DNA from: an uncultured Chromatiaceae bacterium
Lineage (GTDB): Bacteria; Pseudomonadota; Gammaproteobacteria; Enterobacterales; Alteromonadaceae
Length of the DNA: 64,000 nt
Direction of reading: 5' to 3'
NCBI GenBank assembly: GCA_937978655.1
Contig: CALJUX010000071.1
Span: 1 to 64,000, forward strand
Shown here: positions 24,493-32,573 of the stretch, one piece after another
Numbering within the stretch: position 1 is the first letter of the stretch
Layout of the letters: the number at the start of each line of letters is the position of its first letter
Made by a program: the position numbers and the translations under genes
The notes under the pieces: generated by a model
What the model saw: only the letters and a program-made list of their open reading frames with translations
Told to the model about the DNA's origin: nothing
Database searches by the model: none

Positions 24493-25208
24493 GCTGATGT
24501 GTCGTTGGTTGCGGCGCCGCTCTCTGCCTGCGCAGCGCGGCTGCCAAAAATGGCAGTGCCTAATCTTATCATAGTTGCCCCAAAAAGAACGGCTTGTTGC
24601 CAGTCGTCCGACATGCCCATCGACAATTGATTTGCCTCTGGAAATTCGGCCTGAAGCTGCGCTGACAGCTGCTGCATTGCGGCAAAAGCCTGCTGATTAT
24701 CACCTGCAACCGCCGGCGCCGGGATCGCCATCAGACCCGCCAGCGCAATGCCAGGCAGCGCTGCGACTTGTCGTGCCAGTGGCATTAAATCCTGCGGTAA
24801 CACGCCGGATTTGCTGTCCTCCAGACTGATATTCACTTGCAACAACACCTGCAGCGGCGCTTTGCCGGCCGGACGCTGTGCCGACAGCCTTTCTGCAATT
24901 TTGAGCCGGTCGACGCTGTGCACCACATCGGCGTACAAGGCCACATCACGGGTTTTATTCGATTGTAACGGCCCGATAAAATGCCACTGCAGGCCAGGCA
25001 ACGCCTGAAGCGCCTGCGCTTTGTGACTGAGTTCCTGCACATAGTTTTCGCCAAACAAACGCTGACCGGCCAGATAGGCTTGTTCTATGTCATTGACTGG
25101 CTTGGTTTTACTGACGGCGATTAACTGAACAGTCGCGCCGCCTGGTGGCTGAATTTCTGCAAGTGCCCTGTAGGCTGTCTGTAAGCGTTCTGCTATGGTG
25201 TTATGCAT
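24489..25208 (-). CDS. yggS: Pyridoxal phosphate homeostasis protein (YggS/PLPBP family)
   Basis: A PLP-binding alanine-racemase-fold protein of 239 residues that buffers vitamin B6 and amino-acid pools. The PLP lysine is in VQLIAVSKTKPVNDIEQAY. Other family blocks are GENYVQELSHKAQAL, WHFIGPLQSNKTRDV and LSMGMSDDWQQAV. The reading frame stays open 152 codons upstream of this ATG, across the divergent pilT start. The conserved N-terminus and the pilT coding region both place the real start at 25208. It is divergent from pilT with only 43 bp between the two start codons. Confidence 0.94.
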   Translation of the reverse strand: MHNTIAERLQTAYRALAEIQPPGGATVQLIAVSKTKPVNDIEQAYLAGQRLFGENYVQELSHKAQALQALPGLQWHFIGPLQSNKTRDVALYADVVHSVDRLKIAERLSAQRPAGKAPLQVLLQVNISLEDSKSGVLPQDLMPLARQVAALPGIALAGLMAIPAPAVAGDNQQAFAAMQQLSAQLQAEFPEANQLSMGMSDDWQQAVLFGATMIRLGTAIFGSRAAQAESGAATNDTSA

Positions 25209-25251
25209 CAAAACCTGATTTGCCTCTTCACTGACACAGGAGTATGTCGTC

Positions 25252-26304
25252 ATGGATATTACCGAATTATTGGCGTTCAGCGTACAGCACAAAGCGTCGG
25301 ACTTGCATTTATCAGCCGGCGTGCCGCCGCTTATTCGCGTTGACGGCGACGTGCGCCGCCTGAACATCCCGCCATTGACGCATAAAGACGTCCATGCGCT
25401 GGTGTACGATATTATGACGGATAAGCAGCGTAAAGAATACGAAGAGCGGCTCGAGTCAGACTTCTCCTTTGAAGTGCCGGGCCTGGCGCGCTTCCGGGTC
25501 AACGCCTTTGTGCAAAACCGCGGTGCTGCAGCGGTATTTCGCACCATCCCGAGTGAAGTCCTTTCACTTGATGATCTGGGGGCGCCGGAAGTCTTTCGCA
25601 CTATCGCCGAAAACCCGCGCGGGCTGGTGCTGGTCACTGGTCCCACCGGCTCCGGTAAATCCACTACGCTGGCGGCGATGGTGGACTATATCAACAGTGG
25701 CCGGCATGAGCATATTCTGACCATTGAAGACCCGATCGAATTTGTCCACCATAATAAACTTTGTCTGGTCAACCAGCGGGAAGTCCACCGCGACACGTTA
25801 AGTTTCTCCAATGCACTGCGCTCGGCACTGCGGGAAGACCCGGATGTGATTCTGGTTGGTGAGCTGCGCGACCTGGAAACCATTCGTCTGGCGATGACGG
25901 CCGCGGAAACCGGTCACCTGGTATTTGGCACCTTGCACACTACCTCGGCGCCTAAAACTATTGACCGGATCATCGACGTCTTCCCGGGCGAAGAAAAAGC
26001 CATGGTGCGCTCGATGTTGTCAGAGTCGCTGCGCGCGGTCATTTCCCAGACACTGTTGAAAAAAATCGGTGGCGGCCGTATTGCCGCTCACGAGATCATG
26101 ATTGGTGTACCGGCGATCCGTAACCTCATCCGCGAAGACAAAATTGCCCAGATGTATTCGGTGATCCAGACCGGTGCGTCGCATGGCATGCAGACGATGG
26201 ACCAGTGTCTGCTCAATCTGGTGAACCGTGGGCTCATCACCAAACAGGACGCGCTGGCCAAAGCGCAGGATAAAAATGCCTTTGGTGCCATGGGCCGGAT
26301 TTAA
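25252..26304 (+). CDS. pilT: Type IV pilus twitching motility ATPase PilT
   Basis: Hexameric ATPase that powers pilus retraction, 350 residues. N-terminal PAS-like domain SDLHLSAGVPPLIRVDGDVR. Walker A GPTGSGKSTT is at about residues 131-140. The Asp box (ILTIEDPIEFVH) and Walker B (LREDPDVILVGELRD) follow, then the His box TAAETGHLVFGTLHTTSA and the PilT-specific AIRNLIREDK near residue 290. A clear AGGAG precedes the ATG. It shares a promoter region with yggS and is followed by pilU 11 bp later; the pilus assembly genes themselves are not here. Confidence 0.96.
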   Translation: MDITELLAFSVQHKASDLHLSAGVPPLIRVDGDVRRLNIPPLTHKDVHALVYDIMTDKQRKEYEERLESDFSFEVPGLARFRVNAFVQNRGAAAVFRTIPSEVLSLDDLGAPEVFRTIAENPRGLVLVTGPTGSGKSTTLAAMVDYINSGRHEHILTIEDPIEFVHHNKLCLVNQREVHRDTLSFSNALRSALREDPDVILVGELRDLETIRLAMTAAETGHLVFGTLHTTSAPKTIDRIIDVFPGEEKAMVRSMLSESLRAVISQTLLKKIGGGRIAAHEIMIGVPAIRNLIREDKIAQMYSVIQTGASHGMQTMDQCLLNLVNRGLITKQDALAKAQDKNAFGAMGRI

Positions 26305-26315
26305 CGGAGACAGTG

Positions 26316-27440
26316 ATGGAATTAATCAGACTGCTGCAAAAAATGGTCGATGCCAAAGCGTCGGATATGTTTGTCACTGCCGGCATGCCGGTGGCTGCCA
26401 AAATTAATGGCGAACTGTTGCCGATTGAACAGGAGCCGTTAAGTGCAGAAGACTCGCTGGCGATAGTGCTGGCGTGTATGAATGACAAGCAAAAAAATGA
26501 ATACCTGAACCATAAAGAATGCAATTTTGCCATCGCCAATGATGCCGGTCGCTTTCGGGTGTCAGCCTTTTTCCAGCGTGATCAGGCCGGTATGGTGGTG
26601 CGGCGCATCGTGACCAAAATTCCGGATGTCGATGAGCTGGGCTTACCGCCGATTTTAAAAGAGCTGATCATGTCCAAACGGGGTCTGTTACTGTTTGTTG
26701 GCGGCACCGGCACCGGTAAATCGACGTCCTTGGCGGCGCTGATTGGCTATCGCAACAAAAATGCCCGCGGTCACATTCTGACCATCGAAGATCCGATTGA
26801 ATTTGTGCACGACCATGCCAAAAGCCTGATCACGCAGCGGGAAGTCGGTATTGATACCGAATCTTTTGAAGCGGCACTGAAAAGCTCGTTACGTCAGGCG
26901 CCGGATGTGATCCTCATCGGGGAGATCCGCAGTCAGGACACCATGGAATATGCGCTGAGCTTTGCTGAAACCGGCCACTTGTGTATTGCCACCTTGCACG
27001 CCAATAACGCCAACCAGGCGATTGACCGTATTCTGCACTTAGTACCGAAAGAGAAACATGCCAAGCTGATGTTTGACCTGGCGCTGAACCTGCGCGGCAT
27101 TGTGGCGCAGCAACTGATCGCGACCGCCGACGGCACGAAACGGATGGCGGCGATTGAAGTGCTGACCAATTCGCCGCTGGTGGCTGATCTCATCAAAAAA
27201 GGGCAGATTGATGAGATTAAAGCGGTGATGGCGAAATCAAGGGAACTTGGCATGCAGACTTTCGATCAGGCGTTGTATGACCTGTATCAACGCAATCAGA
27301 TAAGCTATGCCGATGCCTTACACCATGCCGATTCACCGAATGACTTACGCCTGATGATTAAACTGCGCAATAACGAGACTGCCGGCGCCGGCTTTTTGGC
27401 TAATGTGACGGTCGATGGTCTGGAAAAACCGGAACGTTGA
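26316..27440 (+). CDS. pilU: PilT-dependent retraction ATPase PilU
   Basis: Paralogue of PilT of 374 residues; assists retraction together with PilT. Walker A is GGTGTGKSTS rather than the PilT form, with ILTIEDPIEFVHDHAKSL, APDVILIGEIRSQDTMEYAL and SFAETGHLCIATLHANNANQ. The longer C-terminus (EKPER end) is typical of PilU. GGAG at 26306-26309 lies 6 bases before the ATG at 26316; a GTG at 26313 is too close to the site. It is cotranscribed with pilT and ends at a strong hairpin terminator. Confidence 0.95.
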   Translation: MELIRLLQKMVDAKASDMFVTAGMPVAAKINGELLPIEQEPLSAEDSLAIVLACMNDKQKNEYLNHKECNFAIANDAGRFRVSAFFQRDQAGMVVRRIVTKIPDVDELGLPPILKELIMSKRGLLLFVGGTGTGKSTSLAALIGYRNKNARGHILTIEDPIEFVHDHAKSLITQREVGIDTESFEAALKSSLRQAPDVILIGEIRSQDTMEYALSFAETGHLCIATLHANNANQAIDRILHLVPKEKHAKLMFDLALNLRGIVAQQLIATADGTKRMAAIEVLTNSPLVADLIKKGQIDEIKAVMAKSRELGMQTFDQALYDLYQRNQISYADALHHADSPNDLRLMIKLRNNETAGAGFLANVTVDGLEKPER

Positions 27441-27460
27441 GTCTTAACGCCACGACATGA

Positions 27461-27487
27461 AAAAAGCGGCTTGTTGCCGCTTTTTTT
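27461..27487 (+). terminator. Terminator of pilTU
   Basis: AAAAAGCGGC pairs with GCCGCTTTTT around TTGTT, followed by a run of seven T. It ends within two bases of the convergent DUF1653 gene stop. Confidence 0.92.
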
Positions 27488-27791
27488 ATCGCTGTGTTGT
27501 CAGGCCCGGCCATAACGCCGGTTCTGGCAATGGCGGTGGCAGCGCGACGTCTGGCGGTGGCGCGTTGCCGACAAAACCAAAGCGGGCTATGGGTTCGCCG
27601 TTAATATTCACCTGCTCGCAGAACATGGCAAGCGGCCTTACCCAGAGGCCAAAATCGCCGTATAACGCGCGGTACAACGCATAAGGCGCGTCTTCTTCGC
27701 TGTGACGAACCACCGCCAGCAGCTGGTAATAGCGGCCTTTATAGTGCCGGTAAAAGCCGGTTGGTAGCAGGTTATTGGTGGTGCTGTTCAA
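27486..27791 (-). CDS. DUF1653 family protein
   Basis: A 101-residue protein with the DUF1653 core: PTGFYRHYKGRYYQLLAVVR then HSEEDAPYALYRALYGDFGL and WVRPLAMFCEQVNING (about residues 10-70), followed by a proline-rich tail (PPPDVALPPPLPEPALWPG). The family is widespread and of unknown function. The start is TTG at 27791: GGAG lies 7 bases upstream on the minus strand and no ATG is available. The gene overlaps the 3' end of ruvX by 20 bp. The proline-rich tail is unusual for a family normally ending soon after the core. Confidence 0.8.
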   Translation of the reverse strand: MNSTTNNLLPTGFYRHYKGRYYQLLAVVRHSEEDAPYALYRALYGDFGLWVRPLAMFCEQVNINGEPIARFGFVGNAPPPDVALPPPLPEPALWPGLTTQR

Positions 27792-28188
27792 ACCAGCTCT
27801 CCAGAATTAACTTGGCAGAGAAACAGTCGACGGCATCTTTGCTGAGTTTTTTAAACCCACCTTGTGAAAACAGTTCAGCGCGCGATTCGACCGTGGTCAG
27901 CCGTTCGTCCTGCGCCATCACTTTGACGCCAAAACGACCGTGCAGCCGATTGATAAATTTATGCACCCGGGCGGTAAAAGGCTGTTCTGTGCCATCCATG
28001 TTCAGCGGTAAGCCCACGACAACCAGCTCCGGTTGCCACTCTTTCAGCAAGGCTTCAATCTGGTTCCAGTCCGGGGTACCGTCTACCGCTTTCAGCGCTT
28101 TTAATGTGCTGGCAGTGCCGGTCAGCCTTTGGCCAACCGCCACGCCGATGCTTTTAAGGCCATAGTCAAAGGCCAGAATACAACTCAT
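27772..28188 (-). CDS. ruvX: Holliday-junction resolvase-like / rRNA-processing nuclease RuvX (YqgF)
   Basis: RNase H-fold protein of 138 residues. The N-terminal catalytic strand is ILAFDYGLKSIGVAVGQRLT, with the first conserved Asp in FDYG. VVVGLPLNMDGTEQPFTARV and the last acidic block EKL/DERLTTVESRAEL complete the family pattern. YqgF is implicated in 16S rRNA 5'-end maturation; a Holliday-junction nuclease activity was reported for some homologues. It lies 26 bp after yqgE in the minus-strand rsmE-gshB-yqgE-ruvX cluster found in E. coli, and overlaps the DUF1653 gene. Confidence 0.92.
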   Translation of the reverse strand: MSCILAFDYGLKSIGVAVGQRLTGTASTLKALKAVDGTPDWNQIEALLKEWQPELVVVGLPLNMDGTEQPFTARVHKFINRLHGRFGVKVMAQDERLTTVESRAELFSQGGFKKLSKDAVDCFSAKLILESWFEQHHQ

Positions 28189-28214
28189 GGTTTTTCCTGT
28201 TTGTCTGGCACGCC

Positions 28215-28772
28215 TCAGGCATGACCGGCCTGAGCACTGAGTTGCCAGCTCTGAATACCGAGTTTAGCGGTTGCGCCCTGCCATTTTTCGCCGTGTGGCA
28301 AGTCAAAAATGATGCGGTTATCGGCCGGGATCACCAGCCAGCTGTTGTCGGCTAATTCCTGCTCGAGCTGTCCGGCGCTCCAGCCGGCGTAACCCAGCGC
28401 CAGAATAAATTTTTCCGGTGCGGCTTCAGTGGTGAGCTGCTCCAGAATATCTTTGGAGGTGGTGATCATCAAATCCTGATTCAGCTGCATGCTGCTGGTA
28501 AAACCGGCTTTGGGCGTATGCAACACAAAACCACGGTCATTTTGTACCGGCCCACCGGCGCAAATTTTCATTTTGGCCGCATCCGAACCGCCGTCAAATT
28601 CAATCTCCAGCTGCTCCAGTAAGTTGGCAATATCAACGGACAACGGATGGTTAATCACAATCCCCATTGCGCCTTCTTCATTGTGCTCACAAATATAAGT
28701 CACACTGCGGCCAAACAATGGGTCTTCCAGGCTGGGCATGGCGATCAGTAAGTGATTTTGCAGACTTTCCAT
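28215..28772 (-). CDS. yqgE: YqgE/AlgH family protein
   Basis: A 185-residue cytoplasmic protein of the UPF0301/AlgH family. Opening blocks LLIAMPSLEDPLFGRSVTYI and EHNEEGAMGIVINHPL are diagnostic, followed by GGPVQNDRGFVLHTP and ALGYAGWSAGQLEQELADNS. Its biochemical role is unclear; Pseudomonas AlgH was described as a regulator of alginate genes. The ATG at 28772 is preceded by GAGGAG. A frame-open extension of 40 codons upstream overlaps gshB and is ignored. Confidence 0.93.
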   Translation of the reverse strand: MESLQNHLLIAMPSLEDPLFGRSVTYICEHNEEGAMGIVINHPLSVDIANLLEQLEIEFDGGSDAAKMKICAGGPVQNDRGFVLHTPKAGFTSSMQLNQDLMITTSKDILEQLTTEAAPEKFILALGYAGWSAGQLEQELADNSWLVIPADNRIIFDLPHGEKWQGATAKLGIQSWQLSAQAGHA

Positions 28773-28782
28773 GGCGAACTCC

Positions 28783-29739
28783 TCAGGCGGTTTTGGCCTG
28801 TAGTAACCCTTCAATCTGATCAAACAACATGCCGGTGATCGAAACAGCAAAGGCAGCTTCGATTTCGCGGATGCAGGTTGGGCTTGTGACATTAATTTCG
28901 GTCAGCTTGTCCCCGATGATATCCAGTCCGACAAAAATAAGACCTTTGGCTTTGAGTACCGGGCCAACGGCGCGGGCAATAGCCCAGTCGCTGTCGGACA
29001 ATGGCCGGGCTTCACCGCGGCCACCGGCCGCCAGATTGCCACGGGTTTCACCGCTGGCCGGGATCCGGGCCAGACAATAAGGCACTGGCTCACCATTGAC
29101 GACTAATACGCGCTTATCGCCGTCGGCGATCTGCGGAATATAACGCTGCGCCATCGCATACATAGTGCCGTGCGCCGTTAATGTCTCCAGTATGACACTG
29201 ACATTCGGATCCTGCGGTTTTAAGCGGAAAATAGATGCGCCGCCCATCCCGTCCAGCGGTTTTAAAATCACATCGCCTTCGGCCTGATAAAACGCTTTTA
29301 ACCTTGCGGCATCGCGGCTCACCAGCGTTTTGGGCGTATGTTCGGCAAACCAGCTGGTGTACAGCTTTTCGTTGGCATCGCGCAGGCTCTGTGGTTTGTT
29401 GACAATCAGCGCGCCAGCGTCTTCAGCCCGCTCCAGAATGTAAGTGGCGTAGATAAACTCGGTATCAAAGGGCGGGTCTTTGCGCATCAGAATGACATCC
29501 AGATCGCCCAGCGCGATGTCCTGCTCGCCCTGAAATTCGTACCAGCGCGCCGGGTTTTGTTCAACCTGGAGCAAACGGGTACGGGCGCGGGCCTGGCCTT
29601 CTAACAGATACAAATCGGCCATTTCCATGTAATGCAATTGGTAACCACGGCTTTGTGCCTGCAGTAACATGGCGAAACTGGAATCTTTTTTGATGTTGAT
29701 GGCGCTGATAGGGTCCATCACGATGCCGAGTTTAATCAA
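28783..29739 (-). CDS. gshB: Glutathione synthetase
   Basis: ATP-grasp enzyme that joins glycine to gamma-glutamylcysteine, the last step of glutathione synthesis. Length 318 residues, matching the bacterial GshB type. Visible blocks: KLGIVMDPISAINIKKDSSF, LMRKDPPFDTEFIYATYILE, GDVILKPLDGMGGASIFRL (ATP binding), and LIFVGLDIIGDKLTEINVTS (metal ligands). The start is TTG at 29739, with AAGGAG 8 bases upstream; no ATG occurs before the conserved N-terminus. It lies between rsmE (15 bp) and yqgE (10 bp). Confidence 0.95.
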   Translation of the reverse strand: MIKLGIVMDPISAINIKKDSSFAMLLQAQSRGYQLHYMEMADLYLLEGQARARTRLLQVEQNPARWYEFQGEQDIALGDLDVILMRKDPPFDTEFIYATYILERAEDAGALIVNKPQSLRDANEKLYTSWFAEHTPKTLVSRDAARLKAFYQAEGDVILKPLDGMGGASIFRLKPQDPNVSVILETLTAHGTMYAMAQRYIPQIADGDKRVLVVNGEPVPYCLARIPASGETRGNLAAGGRGEARPLSDSDWAIARAVGPVLKAKGLIFVGLDIIGDKLTEINVTSPTCIREIEAAFAVSITGMLFDQIEGLLQAKTA

Positions 29740-29754
29740 CAGCTTACTCCTTAA

Positions 29755-30483
29755 TCAGGCGAGATCGCCCAGTTGTAATTGCAATGCCGCGATGGCTGTC
29801 AGTGCGGCGGTTTCGGTGCGCAGCACCCGCGGGCCAAGCCGGACCGGCTGAAAACCGGCTGCATTAGTCGCAGCCACTTCGCGGTCGCTGAAACCACCTT
29901 CCGGGCCTATCACGAGGCGTAGCCGGTTGGTCGGGGTTAACTGTTTAATGGTGGCGCTGGTCCATGGATCCAAGGTCAGCTTCAGACAATTGTCATCTTG
30001 CGCCAGCCATTTTTCTAATGTCACCGGCAGATGCACTGGCGGCACCATAGAACGGCCACTCTGTTCACAGGCACTGATGACAATTTTTTGCCATTGCTCG
30101 CGTTTTTTCTCCAGCCGCTCAGCGTCGAGCTTCACACCACAGCGTTCGGTAAACAGCGGGGTAATTTCACTGACACCCAGCTCGACCGCTTTCTGAATAG
30201 CAAAATCCATCCGATCGCCGCGCGAAATGCCCTGGCCTAAATGTAAATGCAGCGGCGACTCCACTGGATTTGCCGTCGCACTTTGAATTTGCACCCACAG
30301 CTGTTTTTTACCAGCTTCGGTGATGAGCGCCCTATAGTTTTGGCCATCCCCATTAAATAGTTCCAGTGCATCACCGGCCTGCATCCGCAGCACTTTCCCG
30401 GCGTGATTGGCGGCATCTTCACAGAGTGCCACAGTTTGCCCCGGTGTTAACGGACCGGGCTGATATAAACGTATTGTTCGCAT
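29755..30483 (-). CDS. rsmE: 16S rRNA m3U1498 methyltransferase RsmE
   Basis: SPOUT-family methyltransferase of 242 residues that makes 3-methyluridine at 16S rRNA position 1498. N-terminal PUA-like domain: MRTIRLYQPGPLTPGQTVAL, with AANHAGKVLRMQAGDALELF. The knotted C-terminal SAM-binding motif is LRLVIGPEGGFSDREVAA then RLGPRVLRTETAALTAIAAL. It starts the cluster with gshB and is divergent from the ABC exporter operon 73 bp away. Confidence 0.95.
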   Translation of the reverse strand: MRTIRLYQPGPLTPGQTVALCEDAANHAGKVLRMQAGDALELFNGDGQNYRALITEAGKKQLWVQIQSATANPVESPLHLHLGQGISRGDRMDFAIQKAVELGVSEITPLFTERCGVKLDAERLEKKREQWQKIVISACEQSGRSMVPPVHLPVTLEKWLAQDDNCLKLTLDPWTSATIKQLTPTNRLRLVIGPEGGFSDREVAATNAAGFQPVRLGPRVLRTETAALTAIAALQLQLGDLA

Positions 30484-30555
30484 GAGGCCTGATTCAACAG
30501 CAGAAAAACTGGTATGGTAGCAGTCCCTTGGCGCTAAGGGTATCAGGAGTCCTGA

Positions 30556-31482
30556 ATGAGTATGGATAAAGTCTCGTCTGTTGCACCCGCTGTTTTGGTC
30601 GTGTCACAGTTAAATAAAAGTTATGGCGCGCTTAAGGCGGTCAACAACCTGAGTTTCAGCGTGCAGGCCGGCCAGTGTTTTGGTCTGCTCGGCCCCAACG
30701 GCGCTGGCAAAACTACCACACTGGAAATGCTCGAAGGCATTATCAAACCTGACAGCGGACAGATTTATTATCAGGGTGAAATTGCTTCCCGCCGTCATTT
30801 TCAGCAGCTTGGTGTGCAGTTTCAGCAAACCGCATTGCAGGATTTTCTCACCGTCGAAGAAACCTTGCAGATGTTTGCCGCGTTTTATCCCAATCCGGCG
30901 GACATCACTGAGCTTATCCAGCTCTGTGATTTGCAGGATTTTTTAAGCCAGGACCATAAAAAATTATCCGGCGGCCAACGTCAGCGCTTATTGCTGGCAC
31001 TGGCGTTGGTGAATCAGCCGCAAATCCTGTTTTTAGATGAACCCACTACCGGATTAGACCCACATGCGCGGCGCAATTTCTGGTCACTCATCAAACAAAT
31101 TAAACAGCAGGGCCGCACTATTATTCTGACCACGCATTACATGGACGAAGCCGAGCAGCTGTGCGATGACCTGATCATTGTCGATAAAGGCCAAATCATC
31201 GCCCAAGGCTCGCCGCAAGCATTGTTGCGCCAGCATTTTGAAGGCGCTTTATTGCAGTTGCCAGCCCCCGGTTTTCTGCCACAAATGCCGGCTGGTCAGC
31301 AGGTTAGTGTGCAAGGCGGCCAGCTTTGTATCCAGACGCCGGACGTGCAGCTCAGCATTCAGGCGCTGTTACAACAACAAGTGCCGCTGCAGGGCTTGCT
31401 GGTGAAATCGGCGACGCTGGATGATTTATTCCTGAAATTGACTGGCCATGCCTTAAGTGGTGTAATCCCGGAGGCTGAATGA
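30556..31482 (+). CDS. ABC-2 type exporter, ATP-binding protein
   Basis: Cytoplasmic ATPase of 308 residues. Walker A GPNGAGKTT is at about residues 49-57. The signature LSGGQRQRLLLALALVNQPQ is followed by Walker B ILFLDEPTTGLDPHARR and the H-loop LTTHYMDEAEQLCDD. The C-terminal extension (about 75 residues after the core) is typical of exporter subunits of the DrrA/CcmA type. AGGAG precedes the ATG. The 3' end overlaps the permease start by 4 bases (ATGA). The transported substrate is unknown. Confidence 0.92.
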   Translation: MSMDKVSSVAPAVLVVSQLNKSYGALKAVNNLSFSVQAGQCFGLLGPNGAGKTTTLEMLEGIIKPDSGQIYYQGEIASRRHFQQLGVQFQQTALQDFLTVEETLQMFAAFYPNPADITELIQLCDLQDFLSQDHKKLSGGQRQRLLLALALVNQPQILFLDEPTTGLDPHARRNFWSLIKQIKQQGRTIILTTHYMDEAEQLCDDLIIVDKGQIIAQGSPQALLRQHFEGALLQLPAPGFLPQMPAGQQVSVQGGQLCIQTPDVQLSIQALLQQQVPLQGLLVKSATLDDLFLKLTGHALSGVIPEAE

Positions 31483-32504
31483 TGTTCAGTATCAGACGTT
31501 TTATTGCGGTGTTAAAAGCGCGTAATCTGGAATTCTGGCGCGACCGCGCAGCATTGGGCTGGAATTTATTGTTTCCATTTTTACTGGTCGCCGGTTTTGC
31601 TTTTGTGTTCTCTGGCGAGCCAAAAGCCGAATACAAAGTGGGGGTTTTACAACAAAGTACGGTGCTGGACAAAACTCAGCATCCGCTGCTGCATACCCGT
31701 TTTGTTGAGTTTGTGCCTTATCAGACCGAAGCGCTGGCCAAACAGCGGCTGGCGCACCATCAGATAGATTTGCTGCTTGATTTAAGCGCAAACCGCTATG
31801 TGGTGAATCCGGATTCTGCCAAAGGGTATCTGGTGGAAAAAATCCTGCTGCAGCAATGGCCGGGCGCTAAGCGCGAAGAAGTCACTGGCCAGGCCATTCG
31901 TTATGTCGATTTTGTCTTGCCGGGCATTTTGGGCATGAACATGATGTTTTCCTGTCTATTTGGCGTCGGTTATGTGCTGGTGCGCTACCGGAAGAATTCA
32001 GTGCTTAAACGTCTGCAGGCCACGCCTTTAACGGCGCTGGAGTTTGTCGGCGCCCAGGTTGTGTCGCGCCTTGCCATAGTGCTGGCTATTGCCGGAGTGG
32101 TGTTTGTCAGTTGTCAGCAGTTATTCGGCCTGATGATGCTCGGCAGTTATATGCTGTTATTGCTGGTGGCGGCTTTAGGTGCATTGTCGATGATTGCGCT
32201 GGCGTTGTTGATTGCCTGCCGGCTGCAAAGTGAAGAGCTTACCGGCGGACTACTCAATATGACCAGTTGGCCGATGATGATTTTGTCTGGTGTCTGGTTT
32301 AGCCTCGAAGGCGCGCCGCAGGCAGTCCAGTGGTTTGCGCAACTATTCCCGCTGACGCATCTGGTCAGCGCCGCACGGGCCGTGATGCTTGATGGTGCCG
32401 GGTTTGCCGATGTCAGTGTACAACTTGGTGTGATGGCGGTGATGAGCCTGACGTTTTTAGCGGCGGCTGCGGCGTTGTTCCGCTGGGCCGGTGACGGGCG
32501 TTAG
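31479..32504 (+). CDS. ABC-2 type exporter, permease
   Basis: A 341-residue membrane protein. One N-terminal helix (WNLLFPFLLVAGFAFVF) is followed by a periplasmic domain of about 110 residues and then five helices (VLPGILGMNMMFSCLFGVGY to the C-terminal FLAAAAALFRWAG). This is the ABC2_membrane_3 layout. It contains VRYRKNSVLKRLQATPLTAL, the coupling-helix region, and an exporter-type MILSGVWFSLEGAPQ loop. Coupled to the ATPase gene by ATGA overlap; ends at a hairpin terminator. Confidence 0.9.
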   Translation: MMFSIRRFIAVLKARNLEFWRDRAALGWNLLFPFLLVAGFAFVFSGEPKAEYKVGVLQQSTVLDKTQHPLLHTRFVEFVPYQTEALAKQRLAHHQIDLLLDLSANRYVVNPDSAKGYLVEKILLQQWPGAKREEVTGQAIRYVDFVLPGILGMNMMFSCLFGVGYVLVRYRKNSVLKRLQATPLTALEFVGAQVVSRLAIVLAIAGVVFVSCQQLFGLMMLGSYMLLLLVAALGALSMIALALLIACRLQSEELTGGLLNMTSWPMMILSGVWFSLEGAPQAVQWFAQLFPLTHLVSAARAVMLDGAGFADVSVQLGVMAVMSLTFLAAAAALFRWAGDGR

Positions 32505-32534
32505 TTGCCAGGTTTCTGACCATCCTTGAGGGAA

Positions 32535-32570
32535 CGCCTGAAAAGCATGCTGCGCTTTTCAGGCGTTTTT
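32535..32570 (+). terminator. Terminator of the ABC-2 exporter operon
   Basis: CGCCTGAAAAGC (32535-32546) pairs with GCTTTTCAGGCG (32554-32565) around a 7-base loop, followed by TTTTT. It lies between the permease and the convergent AbgT transporter gene. Confidence 0.92.
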
Positions 32571-32573
32571 CTT

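Noticed and set aside
25209..25664. N-terminal extension of yggS
   Set aside because: The open frame runs antisense through pilT; the conserved YggS N-terminus begins at 25208.
30994..31010. TGGCACTGGCGTTGG, similar to a sigma-54 promoter
   Set aside because: It lies inside the ABC ATPase coding sequence just after the signature motif and lacks the GC at -12.
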